This document shows positions 23,701 through 42,200 of a stretch of 64,000 nucleotides of DNA, one piece after another. The first letter of the stretch is position 1, and each line of letters starts with the position of its first letter. Under the pieces are notes generated by a model, which worked only from the letters and a program-made list of their open reading frames with translations, did no database searches and was not told the DNA's origin. A program made the translations under genes and the position numbers. Origin of the DNA: Amphiduros pacificus (Eukaryota; Annelida; Polychaeta; Phyllodocida; Hesionidae); the NCBI GenBank assembly GCA_949316495.1, contig OX439001.1:34184388-34248387 (forward strand), written 5' to 3'.

Positions 23701-26700
23701 TAGAGAACCATAACCGAGGGAATCCCAATCATAATAGACCTTGGCAGGTTCTTGTTGGGATTCTGTATCTCTTCTGTCACATAATTCAAATTATTCCTGT
23801 AATTATAAGCATATATATTAATATATATGATGAAATATTAATTTTAGGACGGAATTTTACTATTGTGTTTTGTTAGTTTACAAAATGTAGGTTGTTTAAC
23901 TTCATATTCATATTACTATTTTGTTGCTGATTTATACGTTACATGATAATGCATGTACTCACCAACCGTCATAAGCCCACATTCCACTGTAGAGACCTAT
24001 GGCAATATTTCCAACATTGCTTTCTGTTCCATCAAAACCTGTGCCTAATGTGTCTGTGTATCCTGTATAGAGAACATTTGGTTTTTGAAATGATATAAAT
24101 GAGACAATCTCACATTTATTGAACAATTAAATACCAGAAGAAAAAACACATTTACAATCTAATCTAAATGATGAATAGTTATTAATATATTTAACACCCT
24201 AAATGTCTTGGTTTGTCGCTAGACGGTGTTATATACACTGTAATTCTCAATAAAACCTTTTGCAAATTGATATTAAACGTTGTTTTATTGCAACAGACTT
24301 AGATAACATAGTCGCATCATGGGCATATATATGACATTTGTATGACATCTGTATGTATTAATTGAATAATCTAATGGACACCATGTTTTACTGACCTTGT
24401 CCAAGCCTGACAATACCTCCGATGATAATGACGACAAGAGCCACGAGTTTGGCCGCAGTGAATATAACCTGAATGCGAGCTGCCAGCCGCACACTGTAGC
24501 AATTCACCCACGTTATAAGAACTGGAATATATGAAACAAACTTAGTCCAGTTCACAAAATAGCACACTTTGATGAGGTGAAACATTTATTGGAGTTGCAA
24601 CACATAACTTGGAGTTGTCCCTGATAACCTGGAATGTATATCACTTTTTTGAAAATGTCCATTTTCAAAATAAATATGTATCACCAAAAAACAAATTGTC
24701 ACTTAGGTCAAGTACCTTTTACTAAGACCAATTCAGTGAGTAAAAAGCTCCTAGTACTAAGATGAACGTTGATTTTAAAAGGAATATATTAGGGGCTGAA
24801 GTATTCTTGCCACTTACTTATGACTACTGCTGCCAGCATCTTTGGCTCAACTATGGGTAAAGGACATCCATCGTCCATTAATGGCACCAGTATGTACTCC
24901 GCACAAGTCAGTGTGATAATAGCAATGGACGATGGCTTTAACATTATCACAGACGTAAAAGACACCATGTACGCCATCACATCACCAAATGCTGTCTTCA
25001 TGTAAACATATTCTCCTCCTGATAACGGGATTAGTGTCCCAAGCTCTGCCAAACTCAATGCTCCTGAAATAATCAAAATGTCTCAATGAAAATATGTGAA
25101 TTTACAATGTTCCTAAAATGGAAAAGAATGTCTAAATGAGAATATAACGATTTATAATGTTCCTGAAATGCAAAATGTATATTCGCATTAGTTTTTTTAA
25201 TGTCAAATAGTAATATTGCATTAGACTCATTAAATATCGTTTTGAAGTAAAGAATCCTCACCGAATGTCGATATGATACCACATATTGTCCAGCTGACAA
25301 GACTGAGTCCAACCGAACCTGAACCTTCCAATACTCCCTTGGGTGATATAAAGATTCCGGAACCTGTTTAAAACAAAAATCAATAAATATCACAAAAACT
25401 TAATAAGCTTTGGACAAAAACATGAAAATTTCATCTTTACTGGGACCTCTAATGAGGAATTTAGACATTTTTTTAATGATAATTGTGGTTTGCAATATGA
25501 GATCGCGCACCTATCATTGTCCCCACTATGAGCGCAGTTCCTGAGACGAGTCCGACTCTCTTCTTGAGACCAACATCCTGACCGTCATCTGTGCTCTCAG
25601 TACCGGCGTCAGACTGAATGGAGGAGGCGGACCGTAAACGGGCTCCATTCGCTCCAGAAATATCCTGCACTGAAATATAAATGAGACATTCTCAGATGTT
25701 TGTGGTTATTTTATTTCCTATATCATCTCAATGCTGTTCTGCACATAGAGTTGAATAATTCAAACAGCATATTTCGCCATCAACTGCAGGCTCCAAACTT
25801 GTAGAAACTAGAACAAAATGTTATATTTGTATGGTAAACTGACGGATAGGAATGTAGTTCTCAATTGCCCTGCACTTGTAAAAATGGAATTATCTCTGTG
25901 ATAATTCCTATAATTTGTATGGTAAACTGACGGATAGGAATGTAGTTCTCAATTTTGTCTTGCTAGATTATTAAATACAGTAGCGAGGAAGATCACTCAA
26001 TCAGATCCATCAACGGAAAAATACATTACCATTAAAGGCCATTATTGTCACATAATGACAAGTGTAAAGAACTTATTGTTCAGGTATTATAATAATTATC
26101 AAATATCATTTTAAGATTTCAACTCCATTGACACTGAATACCATTTAAGTACCGGTCATCACCACTCAACTCTGAGTGGTGATGACTTTCAACATTATAT
26201 CAGTCATTTCGTGATGAGACCTACTTGTAGCAGATAGAGTGCTGCTTCACTGAATTGTCATGTCGCAGGTCCTTGACATGACAACCCGCCCGGTCACAGA
26301 TTTACGAGGACAATAGGTTAACCCTCAGGCGCGGGCCTCAGCTCGTATGTAAAATTGCATCATGAATTCAATCTCAATGCACGGCCGGGGATCGAAACCA
26401 CGACCTTTGGACCACCACAGGGGAACTGGCGCTAATAAGCTGGCGTTCTAACCAACTGCGCCACGGCCAATGGCCCAACTCTGAGTGTAAGTGAGTGTCC
26501 TATTTTCAGGTGAAGATGGTTTTGATTTTCAATTTAATGATACCAGTGTCCTCATTGTGATAATCATCTATGCGAGGATCATAAACACTGACACGAAGAT
26601 TGGAGAAATCAATAATTATTAGAAGGATGAAAACACATTGAGCGGTGATAGCCCACTTGAGGGCTGCAATTGGTATGGTTGCCCTTAGTGATGCACTGTC

Positions 26701-28506
26701 ATATAACATCATCTGTTTTGATTAGGAAGTTCCAATCCACAAGGAAGTTGCCTTTGTTAATTGATCAATATGTTTTTTGTCTGATTACCACACGCTTTCT
26801 CTAAATATTTTCTTATCATGGCTCAAGTCTCTTTATTGTTAGTCCACTCCACGACTGAGGGAATGCAATATAAACAATTGCAGTTGAGCCATAAGATACA
26901 TTTGCTGTTTCCAAATGGATAAGTGTATCATTATTAACGTTATTAATATTGTGTGTTTTTGTGTGTAGGGTGTTTCACTTGATTTCAATATTGACTTAGT
27001 AATGTCATGACGAGACCTACCTGTAAAAAATATATAAGGCCCGATTGATTTGCACAGATTGGCAGGGATACACGGCTAAGCATTAAGACACTGGACTTAT
27101 GTTTGATAAGCTTAACAGATATACAAGTGTGTCCTGAATTGACCATATATCTTAAAGTCACCATACATCTTAAAGTCACCATATATGCTAAAGTCACATT
27201 TTTTTTAAGTCACCATATATGCTAAAGTTACCATATATTTCGACGTCACCATGTATCTTGATATCACCACATATCTTACAGTCACCAAATATCTTAAAGT
27301 CATAATATACTTTAAAGTCAATATATATATTTTGAATATCTCTCCTACTCTGATTCTTCAATCTTTAGATTGTGGCAATATTATATCAGCATCAGTATAT
27401 CAGCATAATGTGCCTCAGCGTATCAAGTAAAGTTTAATAACCGGCTTTGGCTGACAGGTGTTAATTAGGGGATCATGTGATTAGACCAGAACTCAAAGAT
27501 AATTGGAGTCAACCGACACCTTCTGCTTGGAAACATCATAGTAAACATATATTCATAATATTTGACAATAGCATCATCAGGCTATCAAACACTGATAACC
27601 ACTCGGCCGTCCCATAGCAACTCAAGGTCTAACAACTTCACAAGTTACATGTGACTATACTTGTACTTTGAATTTGTTCTTCATAAGTATTATCAGATAT
27701 TATTTCTGAATTATATAATGAATGCAATACTCATGTAAAGTAATCTAGCAAATGTCTTTTCAGACTATCGGATTTTGACGATGTGCTTCACTGATATCGT
27801 TACTACGGATAATGTAAATTCATTATGATAGGATGTCCGAGGTGACTAATTATTTTTAGTCAAGGTACATTAATTGAGAAGGCTGAAATTTACTGAACTG
27901 CTTATCACTCCAACCTCGCCGACAATATAATATGACCTGAAGTATGCTGAATATGCCATACAAATACATCAAAATCTGCACCATTTTCAACCCTTTTATT
28001 GTAGAGTATTTAGAGTCTTTAATGTAATTGTATTTCAATTTTACAACTATATTCCAACCCCCAAAATAGTATTATCAATTGGGTGCTATGAACATAAACT
28101 CTCTTTGAAACCACTTTCATTATCTTCATGAAGTGCTATCATTTATCTAAACCAAGGACAAACTTTAGAGGTATTAATGATATCAACATATAATTTTCCT
28201 CCATTCACACAAATCTTTGGTTTCTTACAATATAATGTGATGTTTTTTATGTTTTTATGTCATTCAGCTTTTTATTTCAAAACTTTTTATAAACCAAAAG
28301 GTTTGTTTCACATATTCCTAATTTACAATTGTAAGGTTCATCTCTTTTGAATACATTTCATGTTTGAATTACATTATAAGACCATAATCCCCAATATCAT
28401 GACAGAAATATTTCTCTCTCTCAAAAAAAACTAAAACAAACAAAAAAACAGAATGCAAGATGTATAAAATAAACTTACCATCCATCTCAAATCCTTTATT
28501 ATCCAT
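20738..28506 (-). CDS. SLC7A9-like: b(0,+)-type amino-acid transporter light chain, copy B
   Basis: Exons on minus, 5'->3': 28479-28506, 25511-25669, 25262-25363, 24818-25063, 24396-24521, 23963-24062, 23628-23796, 23214-23317, 22710-22806, 21893-22042, 21299-21467, 20738-20799; 503 codons plus stop. It starts [10 protein letters not shown], with a cytoplasmic N-terminus of about 45 residues before [19 protein letters not shown]. Helix 1 [10 protein letters not shown], the LMDDGCPLP loop with the heavy-chain Cys, helix 6 [15 protein letters not shown] with the Asp of human b(0,+)AT, and a C-terminal [18 protein letters not shown] tail all match the family. It is the best candidate for ancestral-type activity (exchange of basic amino acids or cystine for neutral ones); function is inferred from family. 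Introns carry a SINE (26179-26475) and a TA-flanked MITE (22220-22671). Confidence 0.93.
22220..22671. mobile_element. TA-flanked MITE in copy B intron
   Basis: Ends are CAGTGACCGGC and its complement, followed inward by shared but offset blocks (CGGCAGTT and CGGACATTTT). TA lies on both sides (22218-22219, 22672-22673), as for Tc1/mariner-type insertions. 452 bp, no transposase. Confidence 0.65.
25828..25957. repeat. Direct repeat of about 41 bp in copy B intron 1
   Basis: The block TTTGTATGGTAAACTGACGG continuing to TTCTCAATT occurs twice without visible change, 86 bp apart (near 25828 and near 25914). Confidence 0.75.
26179..26475 (-). repeat. tRNA-derived SINE, copy 2
   Basis: Same family as 15650-15967, tRNA-like head at the right, but lacking the (CAAA)n tail block. 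Flanked by the exact 12-bp duplication CAACTCTGAGTG (26167-26178 and 26476-26487). It lies in intron 1 of copy B. Confidence 0.87.
27130..27330. repeat. Degenerate minisatellite, about 20-24 bp unit
   Basis: Eight or so imperfect repeats of CACCATATATCTTAAAGT type in copy B intron 1. Confidence 0.65.
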
Positions 28507-31056
28507 GTTTAATTATGAAAGTAATTATCAAAAAATCGCTGAATATAATTCGTCCGAACAATTTAAACTGATTATAAAATAAAATAAGTGTTAAGCGTTT
28601 TGTAAATCAATGACATTGTTAACAGAATATTAACTACACGCTCAATGTTTAGTTCATGTGCAGTGGGTTGGTTTTAAATATTTCTCTTATCTGCATTGTA
28701 GTGTACTTAAGGCTATCAGTGCCATAATCCCTTGACATGTATTTTCATGATAACTCATACTTGGTGTGTCACCCTCAGTTGATGACGTATACTCCAGACG
28801 ATCTTCCATATATCGTAAATTTTAATGCATTATTGTATCTAAACTTAAATGTTACCACATGACTCCCAGATTATTATTTTAACATCCATATATAAATTGC
28901 AAATGTATTTTTGTGCTATGCTATTATTAAAACAGAGACACAACCATGTGAACGATAACGACTATGACAGAATGTTTGTCATTTTTTTATCTCATTAAGA
29001 TCCAACTGAAGATCATACCTTGACCTTATAATACTTTGGAACAGGATAATGAAGTAGGCCGCTGAATTCAATCCATGTCATATCGTAGTACATTTTCATG
29101 AAGTATCAAATATATAGGGAAATTAAAGGGAAACTTTCACTTCTCTGAAACATTTTTGTAGTATGATGGAGAATTATAACGCACATTGATCTGTGGATCT
29201 GTTAGTATGACCCCACAAGGGAAACATGTTTTTTGGGAGAAAAATAGCTCTTTTAAATGCACGTGCTAGAAAAAAAAGAATGACGTAACCGTGCGGCAAT
29301 TACCTACTTACATAAATAATTAGTAAACAAACAACAATGCAACCAAAATAGCGGTGTCACGATTTTCGGTCTTAAAATGGACGCATTATAGAATGGTTAT
29401 GCTCATCGGAAAGAACATGAAAAATGTGTTATTTTGGTGTAAAAACCATGTCAATCGGACTAGTATTAACAAAGTTATGACTAAATTTATGAAAATTGAA
29501 GATCATTGCAGCTTGAGTTGCACGTGCGTAAAATCCCGCACGATGACGTCATAGGCACAAAGTTGCCTCATAATAAATCTATTATGTTCTGAAAAAAATC
29601 TATTACGTTCTAAGAGTAAAATATAATTTGTGTTCATATTTTATTTTTCTGATAAAATATATATTAAACATTGTGAAGTTTGGTTTAAAAGTGGGTAAAT
29701 GTTCACAAGGATATCAGGAAATAACATCTAAGTCTCAAGAGTTGTATTCAATATGGTGCATCACTGTCAAAGAAGCTAAATACTTTGGGACCACAAATCC
29801 TAAGATGGCCGTTTTAGACGCTGAGTTGTATTCAATATGGTGCATCACTGTCAAAGAAGCTAAATACTTTGGGACCACAAATCCTAAGATGGCCGTTTTA
29901 GACGCTGTGTAAAGTTTTCAGGATTCAAGCTTCGTTTCGAATTATTCACAGTTTGTTTTAACGTTAGGGTAATAGGTCTAATTTTGATGGGTTCGTACAT
30001 ATTCAGCATTCCTTATTCAAAGCATTGATGGGTCTAGGCCCTAAGGAGATTTTGATGCAATATTCGACCAACTTTCGGCCATATTAGTTTTGGTGATTTG
30101 ACAACTTGGCGGCTACAGGTATCACAAATGTTCTTTACGGTAATGCAATATGTGAAAATGTTTTTGCTGCTCTCATTCAGCTTTTAAATTCAGCCACGAC
30201 TGCTCTGAGTTTGAGTCCTGTGTTTGAGTCCTGTGTTTGACCGTGCCACGGAAAGTGTTACTTTAGGCTTGGGAGAGCTCTGAATACTGCCAGCAAACAA
30301 AACTGGTTGAAATGAAGTTGTTTTTAGATGTGGTTTTGAAATGGTTAAATGGTGGAATATGCAATGTTATCAAGTCGATAAGACGTGAAATTTTCATTTG
30401 GATAACACATGAATCATTCTATTTCAAAGAAGTTGTCTACACATTATGAAATGACTCACGAGTAATATATTTCATTTTTTGTAATCAAAGTCATTTATAT
30501 TAAAATTGAAAAACAACACAATATGACTTCTGAAATGAGCACAAATCTCGTTAAAATTCAGTTCCATTTGATATTGTTCTTATGACTGATGAACCTGTAT
30601 TTGTGACATGTTAATTGTTTGAGAATTTGGATTTGATAGTTGACAAATAAAATATGAAAGAAAAAAACTTGTTGATATTAAAAAAACTCCGGTCATCATG
30701 TTGTGAGTGTCCGGAATAGCTTGAAATGTGTGGATTAGTTCAGATGTTTAGTCCGGTACCATTCTTTTAACTTATTCAGATTGTACAAAAAAACAATTTG
30801 AAAACAAGTCTATTTTATTTGGAAAATAATCAAATCGATATATACAATGTATTCATTTAAAACGTAAAATGTCGAATGTTATCTATTTCACTGTGAAAAC
30901 TGCAAATCCATCCTTCCAATCAGCACTCTCATATTATTCAGATTACCACAAATTGATTGTGGACTATTTTTCATATCCTCTTCTGTAACCTATTGAAAAC
31001 TGATAGCAATCTGATCCTCAGTAGATAGTGTGCCCGTTTAATTAACATATAGTTAC
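28507..31056. other. Intergenic gap between copies B and C
   Basis: Contains the copy B 5' flank and copy C 3' flank. Apart from an 84-bp direct duplication (29741-29908) and a 15-bp repeat near 30206-30240 I see no gene or known element. Confidence 0.5.
29741..29908. repeat. 84-bp direct duplication
   Basis: Two adjacent copies, each starting GTTGTATTCAATATGGTGCA and ending at TTTTAGACGCT, without visible difference. Since 84 is divisible by three an open frame crosses both, but there is no other coding support. Confidence 0.85.
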
Positions 31057-36105
<5,049 letters not shown>

Positions 36106-36708
36106 GTTAGGTCTTTTGTATATCACTGAACCACAAATAAAGAAATGTATGTAAATTATGCATTGCCGACAGTAACATTGTAACATTAAGCATGTATGTT
36201 GTGATTGGTATATGATTTATACAAGGACATTTGGTCACGTATTGGTTGTTATCTGGTGGTAATTAGAGATGAGATAGCAAACCACCAACTATTGTGTTAT
36301 TGATGAGTGCTGTAATCTATGCGGAAAGATCAGTTCAAAGTCCTAAGCATAATAATATGTCGCCTCTTTCATTAGAAAAAGAAGAAATGTAATATTAGCA
36401 TTTTATGAATCCTATTATATAATTTGAAATTAATTTATTTTATGTTCATTTTATGCTCAATGTTTTTGATGTTCAAAATTGACAGTTTGATTTTCCGTTG
36501 TTGGCTTCTGCAGAAGTCATTAAAATTTGCTAATACATAACCCATACCTTGTCAGGTGTGCTTGTTTGACATTTCCGCACATTGTCTATTTCATATTGGC
36601 TACGAGGTGACACGTTGGTCCGCATATTTGTGCGTGCCATGTGTGCATGTAAATTTCACTTGGTACAGATTTATGGGCCACCCCATTTCTGACCTGGAGT
36701 CTCTCAAC

Positions 36709-38512
36709 AAAGAGAAACGGCATTTGGTCCTCCTTGTTCTCTTCTGGCTGGGCTGGTCGGAGCAATATTAGTTGTGGATCCCCGACTTGCGCGAGCAGAG
36801 CTCTGGAGGCTACGTCGGGTTGTTTGTTTGTTTGTTTGTTTGGGGTTTTACATCACTTTCAACATTATTTCAGTTATTTCGTGATGAGACCTACTTGTAG
36901 CAGATATAGTGCTGCCTCACTGAATTGTCATGTCGCAGGTCCTTGACATGACAACCCACCCGGTCACAGATTTACAAGGACAACGGGTTAACCCTTTGGC
37001 ACAGGCCTCAGCTCATGTGGGAAATTGTATCATGAGTTCAATCCCGGCACGGCCGGGGTTCGAACCCACGATCTTTGGATCACCACAGAGGAACTGGTAC
37101 TAATAAGCTGGCGCCCTAACCAACTGCGCCACGGCCCGTGGTCGGGTTGTGAGGTGTCCCCTATCTCTCGTGAAGAGACAGGTCGCGACACAGTGTCGCA
37201 ACCTCAGTGTGGAAGGCACGCACACAGTACACTTACTATTAAGATATGTCAAATGTCTTACACATCTAATCTTGCTTTCTGGCGGGTTTCATGTCTGAAT
37301 TAAATCATTTGAAGAAGTTATTTGGGGTCGCACTTCAGAGGCAGTGAATACCTCCCACTGATGAGCCATCGTAGGTGTTTGGAGTGTGCATCCTAACACC
37401 ATAGACAGTAATAACATGTCCATATATATGGACAGTAAACCAGCTCGCAGGTGCCCGTATGCCTTTGCCCGGAATTCCGGTCACACGTCACTGGAACTTG
37501 TGGTCGTTGTTTAGGGTTTCCCTGTTCTATATTTATGTCAACCAATCAGAGCAAACCCTCCATAATAGTGACATTATTCGCCCACTGCACAAACCCATTG
37601 CAACGAGATGTCCTTGATAGTCCTATATATATTGGACTGCATAGTCTACCTAACACCATATGAACACCTACGATTGGCTGTATCATAAGTAGGTCAAGGA
37701 GAGGCCCCAAGTTTGTTGCACGTGTAAAACAGTATTCTGTCAGAAATTTAGTTGTATCGAGCTCCCGTAATCTAAACAAATATAAAAGCACACCAGGTGA
37801 TCAAATTTAAGTACCAGAAAATCAACTTTTTTATTTGTGAGGTCATATTTGTCTGGAGAATATCACAAGAGGTGTGTGGTTTGGAATCTCTTCATGTGTG
37901 AATGGGGTGACACTGAAACGGTCATATTGCTCCGACCAGCCCAGCTAGAAGAGAACAAGGAGGACCAAATGCCGTTTCTCTTAAACTAGAGCAATATGAC
38001 CGTTTCAATGTCATCCCATTTACACATGAAGAGATTCTAAACCACCCATTTATTGCGACATTCTCCTGACAAATATGGTCTCACAAATAGAAAAAGTTGA
38101 TTTTCTACTACTTAAAACTAATCACCTGGTTCATTTTACTCTCCACAGCAGATCCAGCATTATTTGACTCTACCTCGCCATGCAGAGTAGGTTCATTTGT
38201 ATTTTTGTATAAAATTGTGGAAGCATGATACCAGCCGAAAATGGCACTGCTCTAAAAGCAGAAGACAAGCCTTTTTGATGTGGATGCCATGTTGTGTCAT
38301 GTGATCAAGTTAATCAAGGTGAAGACGGGGGTTCAGCAAACTTTCATAAATCAAGTGGATATTCACATCTGCTTGAATTCTCCCACCATTATGAAGTATT
38401 CTTTGTTCAAATGTCATCTGAGGGAAAAGCAAGCATTTATTTCATGTTGGTCAGCACTTCTGACAGAACACAGCTTCACATGTGCAACCAACTTGGGGCC
38501 TCTCCTTGATGT
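36709..38512. repeat. Nested inverted repeats (composite repeat island)
   Basis: Three pairs were matched by eye: 36709-36768 with 37924-37982 (CGGCATTTGGTCCTCCTTGT block); 37812-37928 with 37988-38113 (arms of an imperfect hairpin centred near 37958); and 37688-37745 with 38457-38512 (TTGGGGCCTCTCCTTGA block). The last two look like arms of one element with about 300 bp inserted in the right arm. A SINE sits at 36824-37140 between the first pair. Coding content was not recognised. Confidence 0.65.
36824..37140 (-). repeat. tRNA-derived SINE, copy 3
   Basis: Full-length member with tail (CAAA)n at the left, conserved body and tRNA-like head at the right (GGGTTCGAACCC-type B box near 37050). 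Exact 10-bp duplication GTCGGGTTGT flanks it (36814-36823 and 37141-37150). Confidence 0.9.
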
Positions 38513-38518
38513 ACTTAC

Positions 38519-38641
38519 GATGTTGTCATGTCAATGACCTGCTACATGACAATTCAGTGAAGCAGCACCATATCTGCCACGTAGGTTTCATTACGAATGA
38601 CCAAAATAATGTTGAAAGTGATGTAAACCCCAAACAAACAA
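38519..38641 (+). repeat. SINE fragment (tail half), copy 4
   Basis: Plus-oriented, diverged tail half of the same SINE family, from TTGTCATGTCAATGACCTGC to the CAAACAAACA tail. The tRNA-like head is missing. Confidence 0.8.
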
Positions 38642-39222
38642 CAGACTGACTTAGAAAGACATCTATGACTTTTATATGCAGAGCCTGGTATAAACCCATT
38701 ATCTGCTCAGAAGATCAATGCTTTTTATGTTATATCTGAATTATCCAAGGCCCACAAATGTGTTGTGTACATTATAGCATAATCTAGGGAAAGAGTCATT
38801 GTGCCAGGAACCATTGACAACCAAATAAATGTTAACTGTTCATTATATTGATTGGATGCCTAAAACATAATATTATCTTGACGTTACAGTGAATTATCCG
38901 TCCACTTCCATTCTTGGTACATTTGATCAAAAGGCTAACAGCAATGCTAACAACAACAACGTGAGGGAACTTGACCAGCCTCTATATGTATATGGATATT
39001 CTATCAATAACAAATAGTGGACACTCCAAATTATCCCATAATTCAGCAGCGATACAAAGAGTCATAACAAATGTGTATCATCTGCATAGTGTCTGAAGGT
39101 TAAATAGCTATATATGTGCTCAGTGTGTTAGACATCGTGTCTTTACAGTATCTGAGGTTATGCTGAGCTCTTATTCCAGTCTGTGAAACTTTGAGCATAT
39201 GATTTACAACAGTTCACTTTGT

Positions 39223-42200
39223 TCAGATGTCTTTTGGGGGCAAGGAGACTTCCATCAGTTGCTGCATGACCACCGTAAAACCATCTGAAATAAATGTAAA
39301 CAAAACGATCATAAAGGTACAACAGAAATAACCTTTCATACAAAGCCATAGAGTTTTGTCATACTTTTTGTATATAGGCTTAGGTCTTACCCATTCCTGG
39401 AAGAGATTTTTTGAAGTGCACAAAAGGGATATAAAAGATGAATCCTGCCAAGATGAACATAACACCATAAATGTAGGCCAAACGAGGATCGTTTACGATA
39501 GGGGCCACCACAAGGTAGATAGAGACAAACACCATGATCACAGGCAACACAATGGGCACCTGAAAGGGTAGTGCAGAATGTTGGTCATTAGTCCTACTGC
39601 ATTGATATACATTCAACATTTGGTTTATGTTCAACAAAGTACCCATTAGTCCTTTGACTTTACACAGTCAGCATCTCTTACTTAGCATTATATGCATTGA
39701 ATGCAGATCATACTTCATTGATATACATTCAACAAAGTATCTTAAGCTTGTGAACTCATCGGGCACATCAAATAGAGCTGGTAAAAACAAAAATAACCTA
39801 AAGTGAATATGAAATCATCCTTTTTATATATTGTTTTTCACATGATCTATCTAAAATTCACAAATCTTTTCACATGATCTATCTAAGATTCACAAAATTT
39901 TCAATTTTCAGGCATGTGTTTATAACTAGAATTCACATTTTTAGAACTAGGAAAATGAAAGCTCACACAAGATGTTACATTTTATGAATGTAAAATATAT
40001 TATTTCTCGCCTTCAAACAGTTCTTTGATGACATCAAACTTAACTTAAGAAATTATTTCAATAAAAGATGTGAAAACACTTAATCCAATGTATAATGTAA
40101 TGCTATTACTTAAGTATCAAAGGGAAGGTTCAGAGAATAGAGACTACCTTATACGGTCTGGGATCATCCTTCCTGGTGACTCTTAATACAAGAAGGCCCA
40201 CCATGGTGAGACCTGTGAATAGCCATCCGGTGAAGCTAAAGATATCAATAAGGCTGGAAATATCTCCAAGGTTGATTATTATCAAACCTGTTAAACACTG
40301 CAACGCAAAATGTTAATTACCAAATAATATTGCCTTTAAATTTCAATAAACTTACCTCAAAATACAATTTATCTAGTGTATTCACTTGTTTATCTTGTGT
40401 ATACACTTGTAAATCATTAAATCATAATCATTTTGTGTTGTTAAATCAAAATAAATTCATTTATCCATACTTGGTGAGAAATCACGGTTTTGAAGACTCC
40501 TGATTCTTTATCTTGTTAGAAACCAATCTTAGGTTTGTGGGAAATGTCTCTATTTACCGTGAATAATAAGGAAGGGAGAGGGGTATAATTCTTGACATGT
40601 ATCATCGCCAGAACCTGAATCATATGACCCTCTTTGGCATTGACGTATAGGTTTCTGGAAAACAATGCTAAAAATCTTACATCATTTAATCATTACATGG
40701 CTGTAATAAACACATTCATCACACACATCAATTGAGTAATAACGATCATCCTCTACCATAAAGTAATGTGATGATAAGTGTCAACCTTCACAGCCTTACC
40801 TGCCACTGGTGAACAGTGAGCCGTTGGCTGAGCCAAATGTGGAGAGAGCCACAAAGATAGGCATGATCCAACTAATCTCACTAATCACCACGTCAGACCA
40901 TGTCTAACAGTAATATAAAACACATTAAGATATATATAACAAAATGTATTAATTTAAGCTTGAAAAGACATCTAAAGCCATTGAATATATACCAAATAAA
41001 TTGCCTACTAACAATTGTACGTCATATTTCATGAATATGTTCATCAAATTTATCAAAATAGTATATCTGTCTGGATTTTGTGAAAGGGGTTCTCAAATCC
41101 CTTGCACATTTGAAACCAATTTACAATGTTTGGGCCATGCTGATATGTAAAAGAATGACACACAATTCGTTTTGAACAGATTAAGAAGAAACGGTATATA
41201 TATATATTATTCTGCTCCAACTGATGAACTTTTCATTACACGAATTAAACTATTGTGCATAACAGTGATCTAAGGACTGACCATGGCTACAGCAGGAGAC
41301 TCCAGAAGTTGAGGGATGGACATGGCAGTGAAGTAAGAGATGTTGACTGTGAGGTAGAGTATTGTGACCATAGGGACGGCTATCATAATGGAGCGGGGTA
41401 GGACCTTCTCAGGATTGATAACCTCCTCTGTGACAGCGTTAAATGTATTCCTGTAATCTCAAAACAATGCTGAATAAAGAAATAAGAAACATACACATGA
41501 TCATGATCATGAAAAGAGGTTGATTCTTTTAGAAAAAAAATTAACTGATAAATAAAACCTTGTTCATTAATGTAATTATTGTCAAATGATATTAAGCGTT
41601 TCATGTTTTCTCTATAAGCAGGTGTACATCCCTTGTTCCAGATTAATGGCCGATTAACCCACCATCCATCATATGCCCATAATCCGCTATAAAGGCCTAT
41701 GGCAATTACTCCAATGTTAGTTTCTGATCCACTGAAACCAGTACTCAATGTTTCTGTATATCCTACAGTAGAAATCATTTCAATGTATCCTTTCATTCAA
41801 ATGATGGTAATAATAATGATCATAAAATCCATTATGAAAAACTAACTTTACTTTACCATTTGACAAGAACAAAGTAGTCACATGCAAATAAAATGGAAAT
41901 CATATACTTTTAAACTGATGGTCTTACCCTGTCCTAATCTCACAATTCCTCCCACGCTGATGATAACGAGGGCCAGGATTTTACTGGCAGTGAATATAAC
42001 CTGGACCCTGGCTGCCAGTTTGACGCTGTAGCAGTTTACCCCAGTGATCAGTACTATAAATGCGTTATGGTTACAAATGTAGTGGGTTAATACATACGAG
42101 GGATAGTATATAAAGTGGAATCGAGAAACTGAAGTCAAAACATTCCACACACTCTAAACCAGCATGTATTTTGAAATGAAATTATGAATAAAATTGAAAT

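Noticed and set aside
38280-38537. Overlapping frames within the nested inverted repeats as coding
   Set aside because: The shared sequence is part of an inverted-repeat pair (37688-37745 and 38457-38512); no domain recognised.
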